Assembly (NCBI GenBank): GCA_016190665.1
Contig: JACPQD010000012.1
Coordinates: 1 to 64,000 of the forward strand
DNA from: Chloroflexota bacterium
GTDB lineage: Bacteria > Chloroflexota > Dehalococcoidia > JACPQD01
Length of the DNA: 64,000 nucleotides
Direction: 5' to 3'
The position numbers and the translations under genes are program-made. Positions 55,516 through 63,271 of this stretch are shown here, piece after piece. Position 1 is the first letter of the stretch. Each line of letters begins with the position of its first letter. Below the pieces are notes generated by a model, which saw nothing but the letters and a program-made list of their open reading frames with translations, was not told the DNA's origin and searched no databases.

Positions 55516-56511
55516 ATGGCGCAGGGAGTTGGCCCTGATACTGAGAGGAAGATCATAACCATACTCAAGGCACTGAGCGAATCGTCTGAACCTCTGGGCT
55601 CGATCACTATTGCCAGAGAGCTGGAGCGATATGGCGTTTTGCTGAGCGAGAGGGCGATCAGGTACCACCTGAGGATAACCGATGAACGCGGCTACACGCA
55701 ACCGATGGGCCACGACGGGAGAATGATCACCCCCGCGGGGCTCGAGGAACTGCGGCTGGCGCTGGCGCCGGACCAGGTGGGCTTCATCCAGGAGCGACTG
55801 GAGCTCCTGGCTTTTCGTACCAGCTTCAACCCTGTGTCGCGCACCGGACAGGTCGCCATCAACACATCTATTTTCCCTGAGAACAGGTTCAGGGAGGCGC
55901 TTGAGCCTATGAAAGAGGTTTTCAGGGCTGGACTGTGCGTCAGCGACCTTGTGTCCGTGGCTTCGGGTGGAGAGAAGCTAGGGGACGTCGTGATACCGCG
56001 GGGCAATGTGGGCTTTGCCTCGGTGTGCAGCGTGACCATAAACGGGGTGTTGCTCAAGGCCGGCGTGCCCATTGAGTCAAGGTTCGGCGGTGTGCTCGAA
56101 ATAAGGAACTCGCAGCCCCGGCGTTTTGTAGCTATCATCAACTACAGCGGCACGTCCCTCGATCCCTCCGAGCAGTATGTTCGCGCTAAGATGACGAGCG
56201 TCAGGGAAGCTGCGAGGACGGGCAGCGGCAAGATACTGGCGAACTTCAGGGAAATCCCGGCGCCGTCAAGGCTGATCGTCGAAGAGGTGGTGGAAAGGCT
56301 GAAGAGCGCTGGCATCGGGGGGACCTATGTTCTGGGCAACACTAGCGAACCTGTGTGCCAGATCGCGATAGGATTGAACCGGGTTGGTCTTGTTCTCCTC
56401 GGCGGTCTAAACCCCGTTGCCGCGGCTGTGGAGGCGGGGTTTGAGGTGGATAACATCGCCGAGAGCGGAATGATGGATTTCCGGCAGCTTTCCAGCGTCT
56501 GGGACCTCTAG
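55516..56511 (+). CDS. nrpR: NrpR-type transcriptional regulator
   Basis: 331 residues. N-terminal winged helix (about 8-65: I-I-T-I-L-K-A-L-S, I-T-I-A-R-E-L-E-R-Y-G, S-E-R-A-I-R-Y-H-L). The rest is one NrpR effector domain (G-L-C-V-S-D-L-V, V-G-F-A-S-V-C-S-V-T-I-N-G-V-L-L-K-A-G-V-P, S-R-F-G-G-V-L-E). NrpR is the 2-oxoglutarate-responsive nitrogen repressor described in methanogens. The ATG at 55516 has AAAGAGGTG upstream; 55477 is an alternative. Its place after glnK-glnA-nadE strongly suggests control of nitrogen genes. Confidence 0.85.
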   Translation: MAQGVGPDTERKIITILKALSESSEPLGSITIARELERYGVLLSERAIRYHLRITDERGYTQPMGHDGRMITPAGLEELRLALAPDQVGFIQERLELLAFRTSFNPVSRTGQVAINTSIFPENRFREALEPMKEVFRAGLCVSDLVSVASGGEKLGDVVIPRGNVGFASVCSVTINGVLLKAGVPIESRFGGVLEIRNSQPRRFVAIINYSGTSLDPSEQYVRAKMTSVREAARTGSGKILANFREIPAPSRLIVEEVVERLKSAGIGGTYVLGNTSEPVCQIAIGLNRVGLVLLGGLNPVAAAVEAGFEVDNIAESGMMDFRQLSSVWDL

Positions 56512-56708
56512 GCCACCACCAGACGACGCCCTTCTTCCCAAATGATTCCTGCCCGTAACCGCGCTTCGAGCTATCTTGTTGTGCGTATCTGGTCCGGGAC
56601 TGGTAACTCGAGCAGGTTGACTAGTCCAACTTGTTGTGCAATCAATGAGAGTAGCAGTTTAGACTGGCGGTGCCGGGCACCGCGTTCCGTGGAGCTGAGG
56701 AAGAGATC

Positions 56709-57386
56709 ATGGATGCTGGCATACTCATCGTGGATGATGAGAAGAACATAACTGAGCTGGCTAAGCTTTATCTGGCTCGCGAGGGGTTCAAAGTGGAGAC
56801 TGCCTACAATGGCAAGGAAGCCCTCGAAAAGGTCAAGTCGCGCCGTCCTGACCTCATCGTTCTTGATTTGATGATGCCGGAAATGGACGGCTGGGAATTT
56901 TGCCGGTCCTTGCGCAAGGTGAGTGATATCCCGGTAATCATCTTGAGCGCGCGTGACGAAGAGGTTGACAAGATAGCCGGGCTGGAGTTGGGGGCCGACG
57001 ATTACATAACCAAGCCCTTTAACCCCAGGGAGTTGGTTGCCAGGGTACGGGCGGTCTTGCGCCGCTACAATGGCGCCCAACAGCCGCAGAAGGTCCTCAA
57101 CGTAGGCGATCTGCGCATCGACTTGGCCGGGAGGTCAGTCTATGTGCGTGGTAAGCCTGTCGAGCTGAGGGCGAAGGAGTTTGACCTGCTGTCGGCTCTG
57201 GCTAAGAGCAGCGGGGAGGTCCTGGAGCGGGAGAAGTTGCTGGAGACGGTCTGGGGCTACAATTTCTACGGGGACACTCGCACTATCGACGTGCATGTTG
57301 CCTCGCTTCGTGAGAAGATAGCCGGCAGCTCTGCTGAGATTCAGACGGTGAGAAGCGTGGGTTACAAGCTTATCGTGGCTGGCTAA
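56709..57386 (+). CDS. OmpR-type response regulator
   Basis: 225 residues. Intact receiver (I-L-I-V-D-D-E, L-I-V-L-D-L-M-M-P, I-L-S-A-R, T-K-P-F) and winged helix (L-R-A-K-E-F-D-L-L, W-G-Y-N-F-Y-G-D-T-R-T-I-D-V-H). ATG at 56709, chosen because it gives M-D-A-G-I-L-I-V-D-D-E. The kinase gene follows. Signal unknown. The 11-bp box arrays at 59154 and 60254 downstream may be its targets, or those of PhoB (inference). Confidence 0.9.
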   Translation: MDAGILIVDDEKNITELAKLYLAREGFKVETAYNGKEALEKVKSRRPDLIVLDLMMPEMDGWEFCRSLRKVSDIPVIILSARDEEVDKIAGLELGADDYITKPFNPRELVARVRAVLRRYNGAQQPQKVLNVGDLRIDLAGRSVYVRGKPVELRAKEFDLLSALAKSSGEVLEREKLLETVWGYNFYGDTRTIDVHVASLREKIAGSSAEIQTVRSVGYKLIVAG

Positions 57387-57425
57387 CGACCGCGTGAAGT
57401 GAATGCACAAGGGGGTGGCAGAACC

Positions 57426-58925
57426 ATGAGTCTTCGAAGCAGGCTGCTGGCTTTCTTCGTGTTGATCATCTTTATCGCGCTCTTGTCCGCCGCCACGGCG
57501 TTCGTTTATCTCTTGCGTGACTATCACACTCAACTTGCCAAGGAAAGGGTGTCGCGATATCTGGCGCCTATTTCGGTGAGGGTGGGCACATTGGCCGGCA
57601 GAGGCATGCCTCCTCTGGAGATAGTGGACTCCATTCGGGAGTCGGCAGCGGCAGCCAACATCCCGATCCTGGACATACGTATACTCCTCGTCGATCTCGA
57701 AGGCCAGGTGATAGAGGACACCAGCAGCGGGTTTGTAGGGGAACGCGTTCAAGTGCCTACCGAGGTTGTCTGGGAGCGGCGTAACAATGAGCTGTGGCGT
57801 GTTCAACACGTGAAGGGTCAAGACTTGTTCATGGTTACCAGCGTTCGTTTTTGGGATTTGGTTAGCAATCGAGATCCTGACGTGGCGTCTTTCACCGCTA
57901 TCCTGGTGGTGCCGGAAAGCAACTTCGCTGGCGCGTGGCTGGAGCTTGTGCCCACACTGGCGATCTCGGCGCTCATTTCAATGGTCATATCTGCGTTCGT
58001 GGCCATTATTCTTTCCCAATCCATCTCGGGGCCTCTGGGAAAGCTCACCCGAGCCTCTCAGGAAATGGCGCAGGGTAAGTACGGCCAGGTAATCGATGTA
58101 GGCGGCGAGGATGAGATCGGTCGCCTGGCGACGACGTTCAATTTCATGAGCGGCGAGGTGAAACGGAGCCACAAGATGCTGCGCGACTTCCTGGCGAACG
58201 TATCTCATGAGCTGAGGACTCCTCTTACCTCGATCCAGGGTTTCTCCCAGGCAATGGTGGATGGGGCAATCACCCAGCCCGCGGAGTACGCGCAGTCGGG
58301 GCGCATCATCAACGAGGAAGCGAACCGCATGCGTGTACTGGTGGACGATCTGCTGCGCCTTTCTAAGATCGAGGCCGGTGAGATTTCCATGGAGAAACAC
58401 GCTTTTGATCTGAGGGAGGTCATTCAAAGCAGCGTCGGCCGCTGTGAGCTTCGGGCGCGTCGAAAGAACCTCCTTCTTGCGACACAACTGGCGAAGCTTC
58501 CTAAGGTGCTCGGAAACGCTCACTGGCTGGAGAGTGTCTTCGGTGAGCTGCTTGACAATGCTTTGAGACACACCCCCGAGGGTGGATCGATCACCGTGAA
58601 GGCTTTCGCAGATGGGGCCGAGCCTCGATCCTTGCTGGCGAAGGCGCAGCGCAAAGAGGAACCCCAGAGGGTGTTCGTTTCCGTGGCCAACACTGGGTCT
58701 TTCATACCCGCTAAGGACATCCCCCATGTTTTCGAGCGTTTCTATCAGGTGGACGCGCCCTCATCCGCGGGAGGGACAGGCCTCGGCCTGGCCATCGCGC
58801 GAGAAGTTGTACAGGCTCACAGCGGCAGTATCGAGGTGAGCAGCGATCCGACTGTGGGGACTGAGTTCACAGTCACGTTGCCTGCCGTGGATGGCCATCG
58901 GCTGAGAATGGAGGGCTCCCCGTGA
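57426..58925 (+). CDS. sensor histidine kinase
   Basis: 499 residues. Helix at about 6-30, periplasmic-type loop to about 180, second helix, HAMP, HisKA with F-L-A-N-V-S-H-E-L-R-T-P, and HATPase ([19 protein letters not shown]). No PAS domain, unlike the PhoR-type kinase at 27.4 kb. ATG at 57426 behind GGGGGTGG. Partner of the regulator 39 bp upstream. Confidence 0.9.
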   Translation: MSLRSRLLAFFVLIIFIALLSAATAFVYLLRDYHTQLAKERVSRYLAPISVRVGTLAGRGMPPLEIVDSIRESAAAANIPILDIRILLVDLEGQVIEDTSSGFVGERVQVPTEVVWERRNNELWRVQHVKGQDLFMVTSVRFWDLVSNRDPDVASFTAILVVPESNFAGAWLELVPTLAISALISMVISAFVAIILSQSISGPLGKLTRASQEMAQGKYGQVIDVGGEDEIGRLATTFNFMSGEVKRSHKMLRDFLANVSHELRTPLTSIQGFSQAMVDGAITQPAEYAQSGRIINEEANRMRVLVDDLLRLSKIEAGEISMEKHAFDLREVIQSSVGRCELRARRKNLLLATQLAKLPKVLGNAHWLESVFGELLDNALRHTPEGGSITVKAFADGAEPRSLLAKAQRKEEPQRVFVSVANTGSFIPAKDIPHVFERFYQVDAPSSAGGTGLGLAIAREVVQAHSGSIEVSSDPTVGTEFTVTLPAVDGHRLRMEGSP

Positions 58926-59394
58926 TGGTATTTTTGTCAATGATGTTGCTCGGGGACGCTCCATTGAGAGTGCGGTGACACGAGCCGCCGGCCCCGGCCT
59001 CTAAACATCCCGCGAAGCGCCACCCTTCGAGCCTTCTTCTCAAGTGGGAGATTGCGGCGCCATCATCGGTGCCGAGGAGCATGACTGTCCCTCGAGGTTG
59101 GCCTTCTCCAACACGATTCCCCAACGTATTCCTCTCCGATAACACCCCACTTCTTAACAATATTTTTACGAATATTTAACACATATGTGGTCTCCCAGGG
59201 CTTATTATATCGAGGAGTGCTACATCCTCAGTCCACACCAGGTGGTTCAACCTTGCATCAAAATATACTTATTGACGATTGTCTGTCGATTAGCGCAGTT
59301 CTGAAAGAGGAGGTGGGAGGAGGGGAGATTCGAAAGGCTCTAATGTGCGGGGATATCTGTGATTCAGAGAAAGGGAGGATAAAGAAAAGGCGAA
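58926..59394. other. intergenic region with box array
   Basis: No gene is seen in 469 bp apart from the box array and promoter at 59154-59208. The transcript leader from about 59215 to the ATG at 59395 is about 180 nt. Confidence 0.5.
59154..59208 (+). promoter_or_regulatory. PHO-like box array and -10 of the CxxCH protein gene
   Basis: TTAACA at 59154, TTTACG at 59165 and TTAACA at 59176, exactly 11 bp apart. TATTAT starts at 59203 (TTATTA at 59202), 48-49 bp after the first box, as in pstS and the amt genes. The fourth box position (59187) is degenerate. Confidence 0.7.
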
Positions 59395-60186
59395 ATGCTT
59401 AAGAAAGGAATTATTCTCGCCATGATGGTGGGCTTCACGGGAATTGTGGCCCTCCTTTGGCAACCGGGTACAAGTCTTGCAGTGCCGAATTATGCAGCAG
59501 CTACGGGACAAGCCTGCGGCGTATGCCACATCAACCCGGGGGGTGGTGGCCCGCGGACAGCCATCGGCCAGCTTTTTGAGGCCATACCCACGCATTCCAC
59601 TAACCCCGCGGGCGCCTGGGCGATAGTTCTTTCCAGTCTAACTCCGACGCCTACTAACACGCCGGTGCCGCCGACGGTCACACCCACGAACACGCCGGTG
59701 CCCCCCACGGCGACGCCCACCAACACACCGGTGCCGCCCACGGCGACGCCTACCGACACGCCTGTGGCGCCCACGGCGACGCCTACCGACACGCCTGTGG
59801 CGCCCGCGGCGACGCCTACCGACACGCCTGTGGCGCCCACAGCGACGCCGACGCCGGTACCACCAACCGCCACCCCTGTTGTTACCCCACCGCTGCCGCC
59901 GACGCCACCAGCGGGCGACGTCGAGTGGCACGGAAGACGTTGGGAAGTCGAGGGGATACTTCAGGCCGTCAACGGCAACACCTGGACCATCAGTGGCTTC
60001 TCCTTCACCGTTACGCATAGCACGAGGATCAAGGGAAGTCCGGTGATTGGGGCCGAGGCTGAAGCAAAGGGAGTCAAGAGACCGAATGGGGAGTTCGTGG
60101 CCACCAAGGTCAAGATCGAGAAGGCTGACCGCGAGCGAGGCCATGACCGGGGCGACGACGAGGACGAAGACGAAGAGGACGACTAG
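59395..60186 (+). CDS. exported CxxCH/DUF5666 protein with TPT-rich linker
   Basis: 263 residues. Signal peptide (about 1-29), then C-G-V-C-H at about residue 41, a possible single c-type heme site. Residues about 82-165 are a low-complexity linker of 11-residue repeats (V-P-P-T-A-T-P-T-N-T-P). A DUF5666-type beta domain follows (E-G-I-L-Q-A-V-N-G-N-T-W-T-I, then F-V-A-T-K-V-K-I-E) and a strongly acidic tail. Surface or periplasmic-type location. Heme binding is not certain from one motif. Controlled by the box array at 59154. Repeated linkers of this kind are common in Chloroflexota. Confidence 0.75.
   Translation: MLKKGIILAMMVGFTGIVALLWQPGTSLAVPNYAAATGQACGVCHINPGGGGPRTAIGQLFEAIPTHSTNPAGAWAIVLSSLTPTPTNTPVPPTVTPTNTPVPPTATPTNTPVPPTATPTDTPVAPTATPTDTPVAPAATPTDTPVAPTATPTPVPPTATPVVTPPLPPTPPAGDVEWHGRRWEVEGILQAVNGNTWTISGFSFTVTHSTRIKGSPVIGAEAEAKGVKRPNGEFVATKVKIEKADRERGHDRGDDEDEDEEDD
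59641..59870 (+). repeat. 33-bp coding tandem repeat
   Basis: Seven imperfect units encode V-P-P-T-A-T-P-T-N-T-P variants in the linker of the exported protein. Units 4-6 are almost identical in DNA (ACGCCTACCGACACGCCTGT), which shows recent expansion. Confidence 0.85.
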
Positions 60187-60253
60187 ATAGGCTTACACCG
60201 GAGGGGCCTGGTGGCCGGTGGTCATCCTGCTCCCTCCGCGGAGCCGGGCAGAG

Positions 60254-60307
60254 TTTACGAAGGTTTTACAAATCCCTAACGTCTGGCGTTCTGCAGGGTG
60301 TCATAAT
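60254..60307 (+). promoter_or_regulatory. third PHO-like box array with -10, no gene behind it
   Basis: TTTACG at 60254, TTTACA at 60265 and CTAACG at 60276, 11 bp apart. The hexamer CATAAT at 60302 is exactly 48 bp after the first box, the same distance as in pstS, amt1 and amt2. The fourth position (60287) is not conserved. No protein gene of normal quality follows before the terminator at 60451. Confidence 0.65.
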
Positions 60308-60311
60308 TTGA

Positions 60312-60492
60312 GTGTCAGGGCCGTTAATGCCTTGGCCAACCGACCGGCTGGGGGTTTTCGCAGGTAAGGGACGTGGAGTGAGGTGGTGGATGTCCTACGG
60401 GAACTCCCAGCCCTTTTCCTTCCGAAATAGCGCTGTCTAATAGACCCTCCTAAGAAGAACGGGGGCTCAGAAACGAGCCCCCGTTCTTCTTA
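60312..60492 (+). ncRNA. candidate regulated small RNA
   Basis: About 180 nt lie between the predicted -10 (60302) and a strong terminator stem. A long-range helix is possible: GGCTGGGGGTT (60346-60356) with AACTCCCAGCC (60402-60412), one G-U pair. A 38-codon frame (ATG at about 60327) has no ribosome binding site and no resemblance to a known protein. I cannot name an RNA family. Transcription is inferred only from promoter and terminator geometry. Confidence 0.45.
60451..60492. terminator. perfect 18-bp bidirectional terminator
   Basis: TAAGAAGAACGGGGGCTC (60451-60468), loop AGAAAC, GAGCCCCCGTTCTTCTTA (60475-60492). The A-rich left flank and T-rich right flank let it stop transcripts from both sides: the candidate RNA from the left and the SDR gene from the right. 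Confidence 0.85.
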
Positions 60493-60513
60493 CTTAGGGC
60501 GCAATCAACGTCT

Positions 60514-61326
60514 TTAATGCATGACCTGCCCGCCGTCCATATTTATCGACTGGCCTACAATGAAATCGGCGGCGGCCGAGCACAGGAAGACCGCCAGCCC
60601 GGCGATCTCACCGGGACTTCCCGCCCTGCGAAGAGCGCAGTTGCCCGTGATGTAACGCTGCCATTCCTCTCCACGCCCGTGATCGTCCACGCGGGAGGTG
60701 TCTATTGTACCAGGGCAGATGCAGTTCACGTTGATGCCGTGGGGTCCCAACTCCCAGGCGAGGGCCTGGGTCAGGCCCACTATACCGAACTTGGCCGTGA
60801 CGTAGGCGGCGCGGTTGGGCCTGGCGCGCTTACCCGAAAGCGACGCGATGTTCACTATCCTGCCCCCCTGGGCTTGCCGGATAAGCACCCTGGCGACGGC
60901 TCTGGAGGTAAGGAAGGTGCCATTGATGTCGACGTCGATGCACCGGCGCCAGACTTCCTCCGTCATCTCGACCGCCGGTACGCGGTCGGGCCCTCGGGAG
61001 TAGGCTGCGTTATTCACCAGGATATCGATGCGCCCAAAGTCCGCCAACGTTCGTTCGACCATGGCATCCACTTGATCACTCTTGCTGATGTCAACGACCA
61101 GGGGCAGGGCGCGGACGCCTGACTCGCCTATCTGATCGGCTACGCTCTCGATGTCCCTCCAGCCGACTGCCTTCTCGTCGGCCGGAAAGGTCTCAGGCGG
61201 TCTGCCGGTTCCGGTAATCACCAGGTCCGCGCCGGCCCTGGCCAGGGCCAGCGCCGTCGAGCGACCGATGCCCCGCAGTCGCCCCGCTCCGGTCACTATG
61301 GCCACTTTTCCCGATAGTTCCCCCAT
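60514..61326 (-). CDS. short-chain dehydrogenase/reductase (FabG-like)
   Basis: 270 residues. NAD(P) loop T-G-A-G-R-L-R-G-I-G-R-S, N-N-A-A-Y-S-R-G, catalytic Ser in N-I-A-S-L-S-G-K and Y-x3-K in A-A-Y-V-T-A-K-F; C-terminal I-N-M-D-G-G-Q. Classical SDR. The longer loop after the first glycine (R-L-R) is unusual but seen in some SDRs. Substrate unknown; 3-oxoacyl reduction is possible. ATG at 61326 after AGGAGG; the frame up to 61413 is not supported. Confidence 0.9.
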   Translation of the reverse strand: MGELSGKVAIVTGAGRLRGIGRSTALALARAGADLVITGTGRPPETFPADEKAVGWRDIESVADQIGESGVRALPLVVDISKSDQVDAMVERTLADFGRIDILVNNAAYSRGPDRVPAVEMTEEVWRRCIDVDINGTFLTSRAVARVLIRQAQGGRIVNIASLSGKRARPNRAAYVTAKFGIVGLTQALAWELGPHGINVNCICPGTIDTSRVDDHGRGEEWQRYITGNCALRRAGSPGEIAGLAVFLCSAAADFIVGQSINMDGGQVMH

Positions 61327-61376
61327 GATTTCCTCCTGGTTTTGGGCTTCGATGCTTTCCCCGGCGGCGCGGGCAG

Positions 61377-61796
61377 CTACTGGCGCCTTCTTGCCGCCGA
61401 ATTGTAGGTCCACAAGGCCAGCAGCGCGAGCAGTACGAACAACCCCAGGCCGGGACTAAGCCGCATGATGATGAGGCTGACGGCGAAGACGGCGAAAGGT
61501 AAGAGCATCCTGATAGCTTTCGACATGCTGGGCGAAACGCCGGGTCGGAAACCCGGAATGCCAGACGGGACCGTGCTTCCCAAACGGCGCGACGCATCGT
61601 ACCATCTACGCTTCTCTGGGTCGCTGAGCACCTCGTAGGCGGCATTGATCTCCTTCATCCGTCGTGTCGCCTCAGGCGAGCTGTTCCGGTCGGGGTGATA
61701 CTTCGTAGCTAGACGGCGGTACGCGGCCTCGATAACTTCCTTCTCAGCCCGTGGGTGCACTTGCAATATGGCATAGTAGTCGTATTCTTGAGTCAC
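61377..61796 (-). CDS. membrane-anchored J-domain protein
   Basis: 139 residues. Residues 5-70 form a J domain ([10 protein letters not shown], then the H-P-D tripeptide in Y-H-P-D-R-N, and [10 protein letters not shown]). Two hydrophobic helices (about 95-130) end in a basic tail. No G/F or zinc region, so type III. Would recruit DnaK to the membrane. It lies 50 bp before the SDR in the same direction. Confidence 0.88.
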   Translation of the reverse strand: MTQEYDYYAILQVHPRAEKEVIEAAYRRLATKYHPDRNSSPEATRRMKEINAAYEVLSDPEKRRWYDASRRLGSTVPSGIPGFRPGVSPSMSKAIRMLLPFAVFAVSLIIMRLSPGLGLFVLLALLALWTYNSAARRRQ

Positions 61797-61946
61797 GAAG
61801 CTGACCTCTATTCAAGTCATCACACAGTGTGTGACGCTCAATGTTACCGCATTTGACCGCTTTATTCAACACGGCCAATGGCGTCAGGAGCACGTTGACC
61901 GAGTCGGCGTCAGGTGCTAGACTAGCGGTGAAGGAGACGGAGAGCT

Positions 61947-62087
61947 GTGGAGGCTGGGACCAGGCAAGAGCGCCGAGAGCAGAGGAGGCAGCGCCGCAGG
62001 GAGAGGATGGCGAAACACGGCGCCAGCCTGCGCCGCGTCTACCGCGACGCCATTTTGAAGCGGTTGGAGAGGCTGAGGAAGACGTGA
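61947..62087 (+). CDS. small basic protein, 46 residues
   Basis: GTG start at 61947 with a good AAGGAG site 9-10 nt upstream. The product is very basic and helical: many R-R-E-Q-R-R type repeats, then R-E-R-M-A-K-H-G-A-S-L-R-R-V-Y-R-D-A-I-L-K-R-L. The M-x-K-H-G...V-Y-x-x-A-I-L-K-R pattern looks constrained rather than random. The stop at 62085-62087 is 10 bp before the next gene, so it is probably co-transcribed. Function unknown; nucleic-acid binding is a guess. Confidence 0.55.
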   Translation: MEAGTRQERREQRRQRRRERMAKHGASLRRVYRDAILKRLERLRKT

Positions 62088-62097
62088 GAGCGAGAAG

Positions 62098-62301
62098 ATG
62101 ACGCAATGCAAAATTGATGCCAACCTGGTGAGATGCCCTTGTTCCTACGAGCCCTGTTCCCGGAAAGGCAAATGCTGTGAATGCGTCTCCTATCACCGTT
62201 CGTTGAAGGAGCTGCCGGGCTGCTTCTTTCCGCCCGCGATCGAGAGGACTTACGATCGTTCCGTCGCCCGGTTCTTGAGCGCCTTTGCTGACAAGAGATG
62301 A
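62098..62301 (+). CDS. DUF6485-type cysteine-rich protein
   Basis: 67 residues. Cysteines in C-P-C-S-Y-E-P-C-S-R-K-G-K-C-C-E-C-V-S-Y-H, then L-P-G-C-F-F-P and E-R-T-Y-D-R-S-V. This is the layout of the small DUF6485 family, which probably binds metal. Function unknown. Follows the small basic protein gene by 10 bp. Confidence 0.8.
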   Translation: MTQCKIDANLVRCPCSYEPCSRKGKCCECVSYHRSLKELPGCFFPPAIERTYDRSVARFLSAFADKR

Positions 62302-62323
62302 GCTGGTACGGAAACAGGTTGTT

Positions 62324-62354
62324 AGCATACCGCGCACCGAAGCACGCGGGATAG
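62324..62354. repeat. degenerate copy of the ACCGCGCAC repeat
   Basis: ATACCGCGCACCGAAGCACG followed by CGGGATAGGGG resembles the first hairpin of the 52-bp repeat (35118 and 41359) with substitutions; the second hairpin is missing. Confidence 0.55.
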
Positions 62355-62484
62355 GGGACTGCGAGAACCTGTCGGCGGTCCGTGGGCTGGAACCGCTGAG
62401 CGAGCAATTCGTTCCCATCGTTCGTCGCGCCCCGATGAAGCGGGGCCACAGGTGCGGATGTGAGCCGTAAGAGGGAGTGACATC

Positions 62485-62967
62485 GTGTTGGACCTGCTGA
62501 GGGCCGTGAGACAAAATCACGCCATAGAACATGCCACCATAGCGGTGCTGCTGCGTCGCCTTGGCGCGGGCCCTAGCCTGGTCGGCGGCTCTACGCCAGG
62601 TGGCTTCTACGTATATGGTGACGTCCCCACGGACATGGTGAGGGAGTCAGCCATCGAGGGGCTGGCGCTCCTCCAGAAAGGAGAAGTGGATCTGGCGGTT
62701 TCTCCCTTTTGCGGGACCAACATTGTGGTCGCTGGGATACTGACCGGCCTGTCCGCAGCGGCCGCCTTGGGCAACAGGAACCGGGTGTCGCGATTGCCGA
62801 GCGTCGTCCTGGCTGCTGTGGGGGCGATCCTTCTGGCCCGGCCGCTGGGAGGCCTTGTGCAGAAGCATTTCACGACGGACGCGAAGGTTGGCAATGTCGC
62901 CATAGGCCAGGTAACGCGCACGAAGAAAGGGAAGTGGACGTTGCACCGAGTGGAGGTGACGCGCTGA
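62485..62967 (+). CDS. DUF6391 membrane protein
   Basis: 160 residues. N-terminal N-H-A-I-E-H-A-T-I and G-G-F-Y-V-Y-G motifs, L-A-V-S-P-F-C-G-T-N, then two hydrophobic segments (about 78-96 and 105-125). Family function unknown; the paired His and the C-G-T-N could bind metal. GTG start at 62485 with GAGGGAG 7 nt upstream. Confidence 0.75.
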   Translation: MLDLLRAVRQNHAIEHATIAVLLRRLGAGPSLVGGSTPGGFYVYGDVPTDMVRESAIEGLALLQKGEVDLAVSPFCGTNIVVAGILTGLSAAAALGNRNRVSRLPSVVLAAVGAILLARPLGGLVQKHFTTDAKVGNVAIGQVTRTKKGKWTLHRVEVTR

Positions 62968-63027
62968 CCAATGGGCCGACGCGCGGAATCTTGTCGATTC
63001 CGGCGGCCCGTGATAGAATCTGAATGC

Positions 63028-63103
63028 GTCCCTGTAGCTCAGTGGATAGAGCAACTGCCTTCTAAGCAGTAGGTCGAGCGTTCGAGTCGCTCCAGGGACG
63101 CCA
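63028..63103 (+). tRNA. tRNA-Arg (anticodon UCU)
   Basis: Acceptor GTCCCTG pairs with CAGGGAC; D stem GCTC/GAGC; anticodon stem ACTGC/GCAGT with loop CTTCTAA, anticodon TCT; T arm GAGCG-TTCGAGT-CGCTC. Discriminator G and an encoded CCA at 63101-63103. Reads AGA/AGG arginine codons. Confidence 0.93.
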
Positions 63104-63271
63104 GGCTTCCATGTTAACATTCTACTTGGGTCAAACGAAGGTCCACTCAGACCACGATCTCCCCCGGCCTCGGAGGAAGCTACTCAGTCGCGGCCCGTTT
63201 GTGTTGAGTGGGGTGGACTCACGGCACTCGCGGTTTGCGATCCAGAGACAAAACTGAGAGCAAACGCCTTC

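Noticed and set aside
59641-59870. CRISPR or non-coding tandem repeat
   Set aside because: The 33-bp unit is in frame and encodes the TPT-rich linker of an exported protein.
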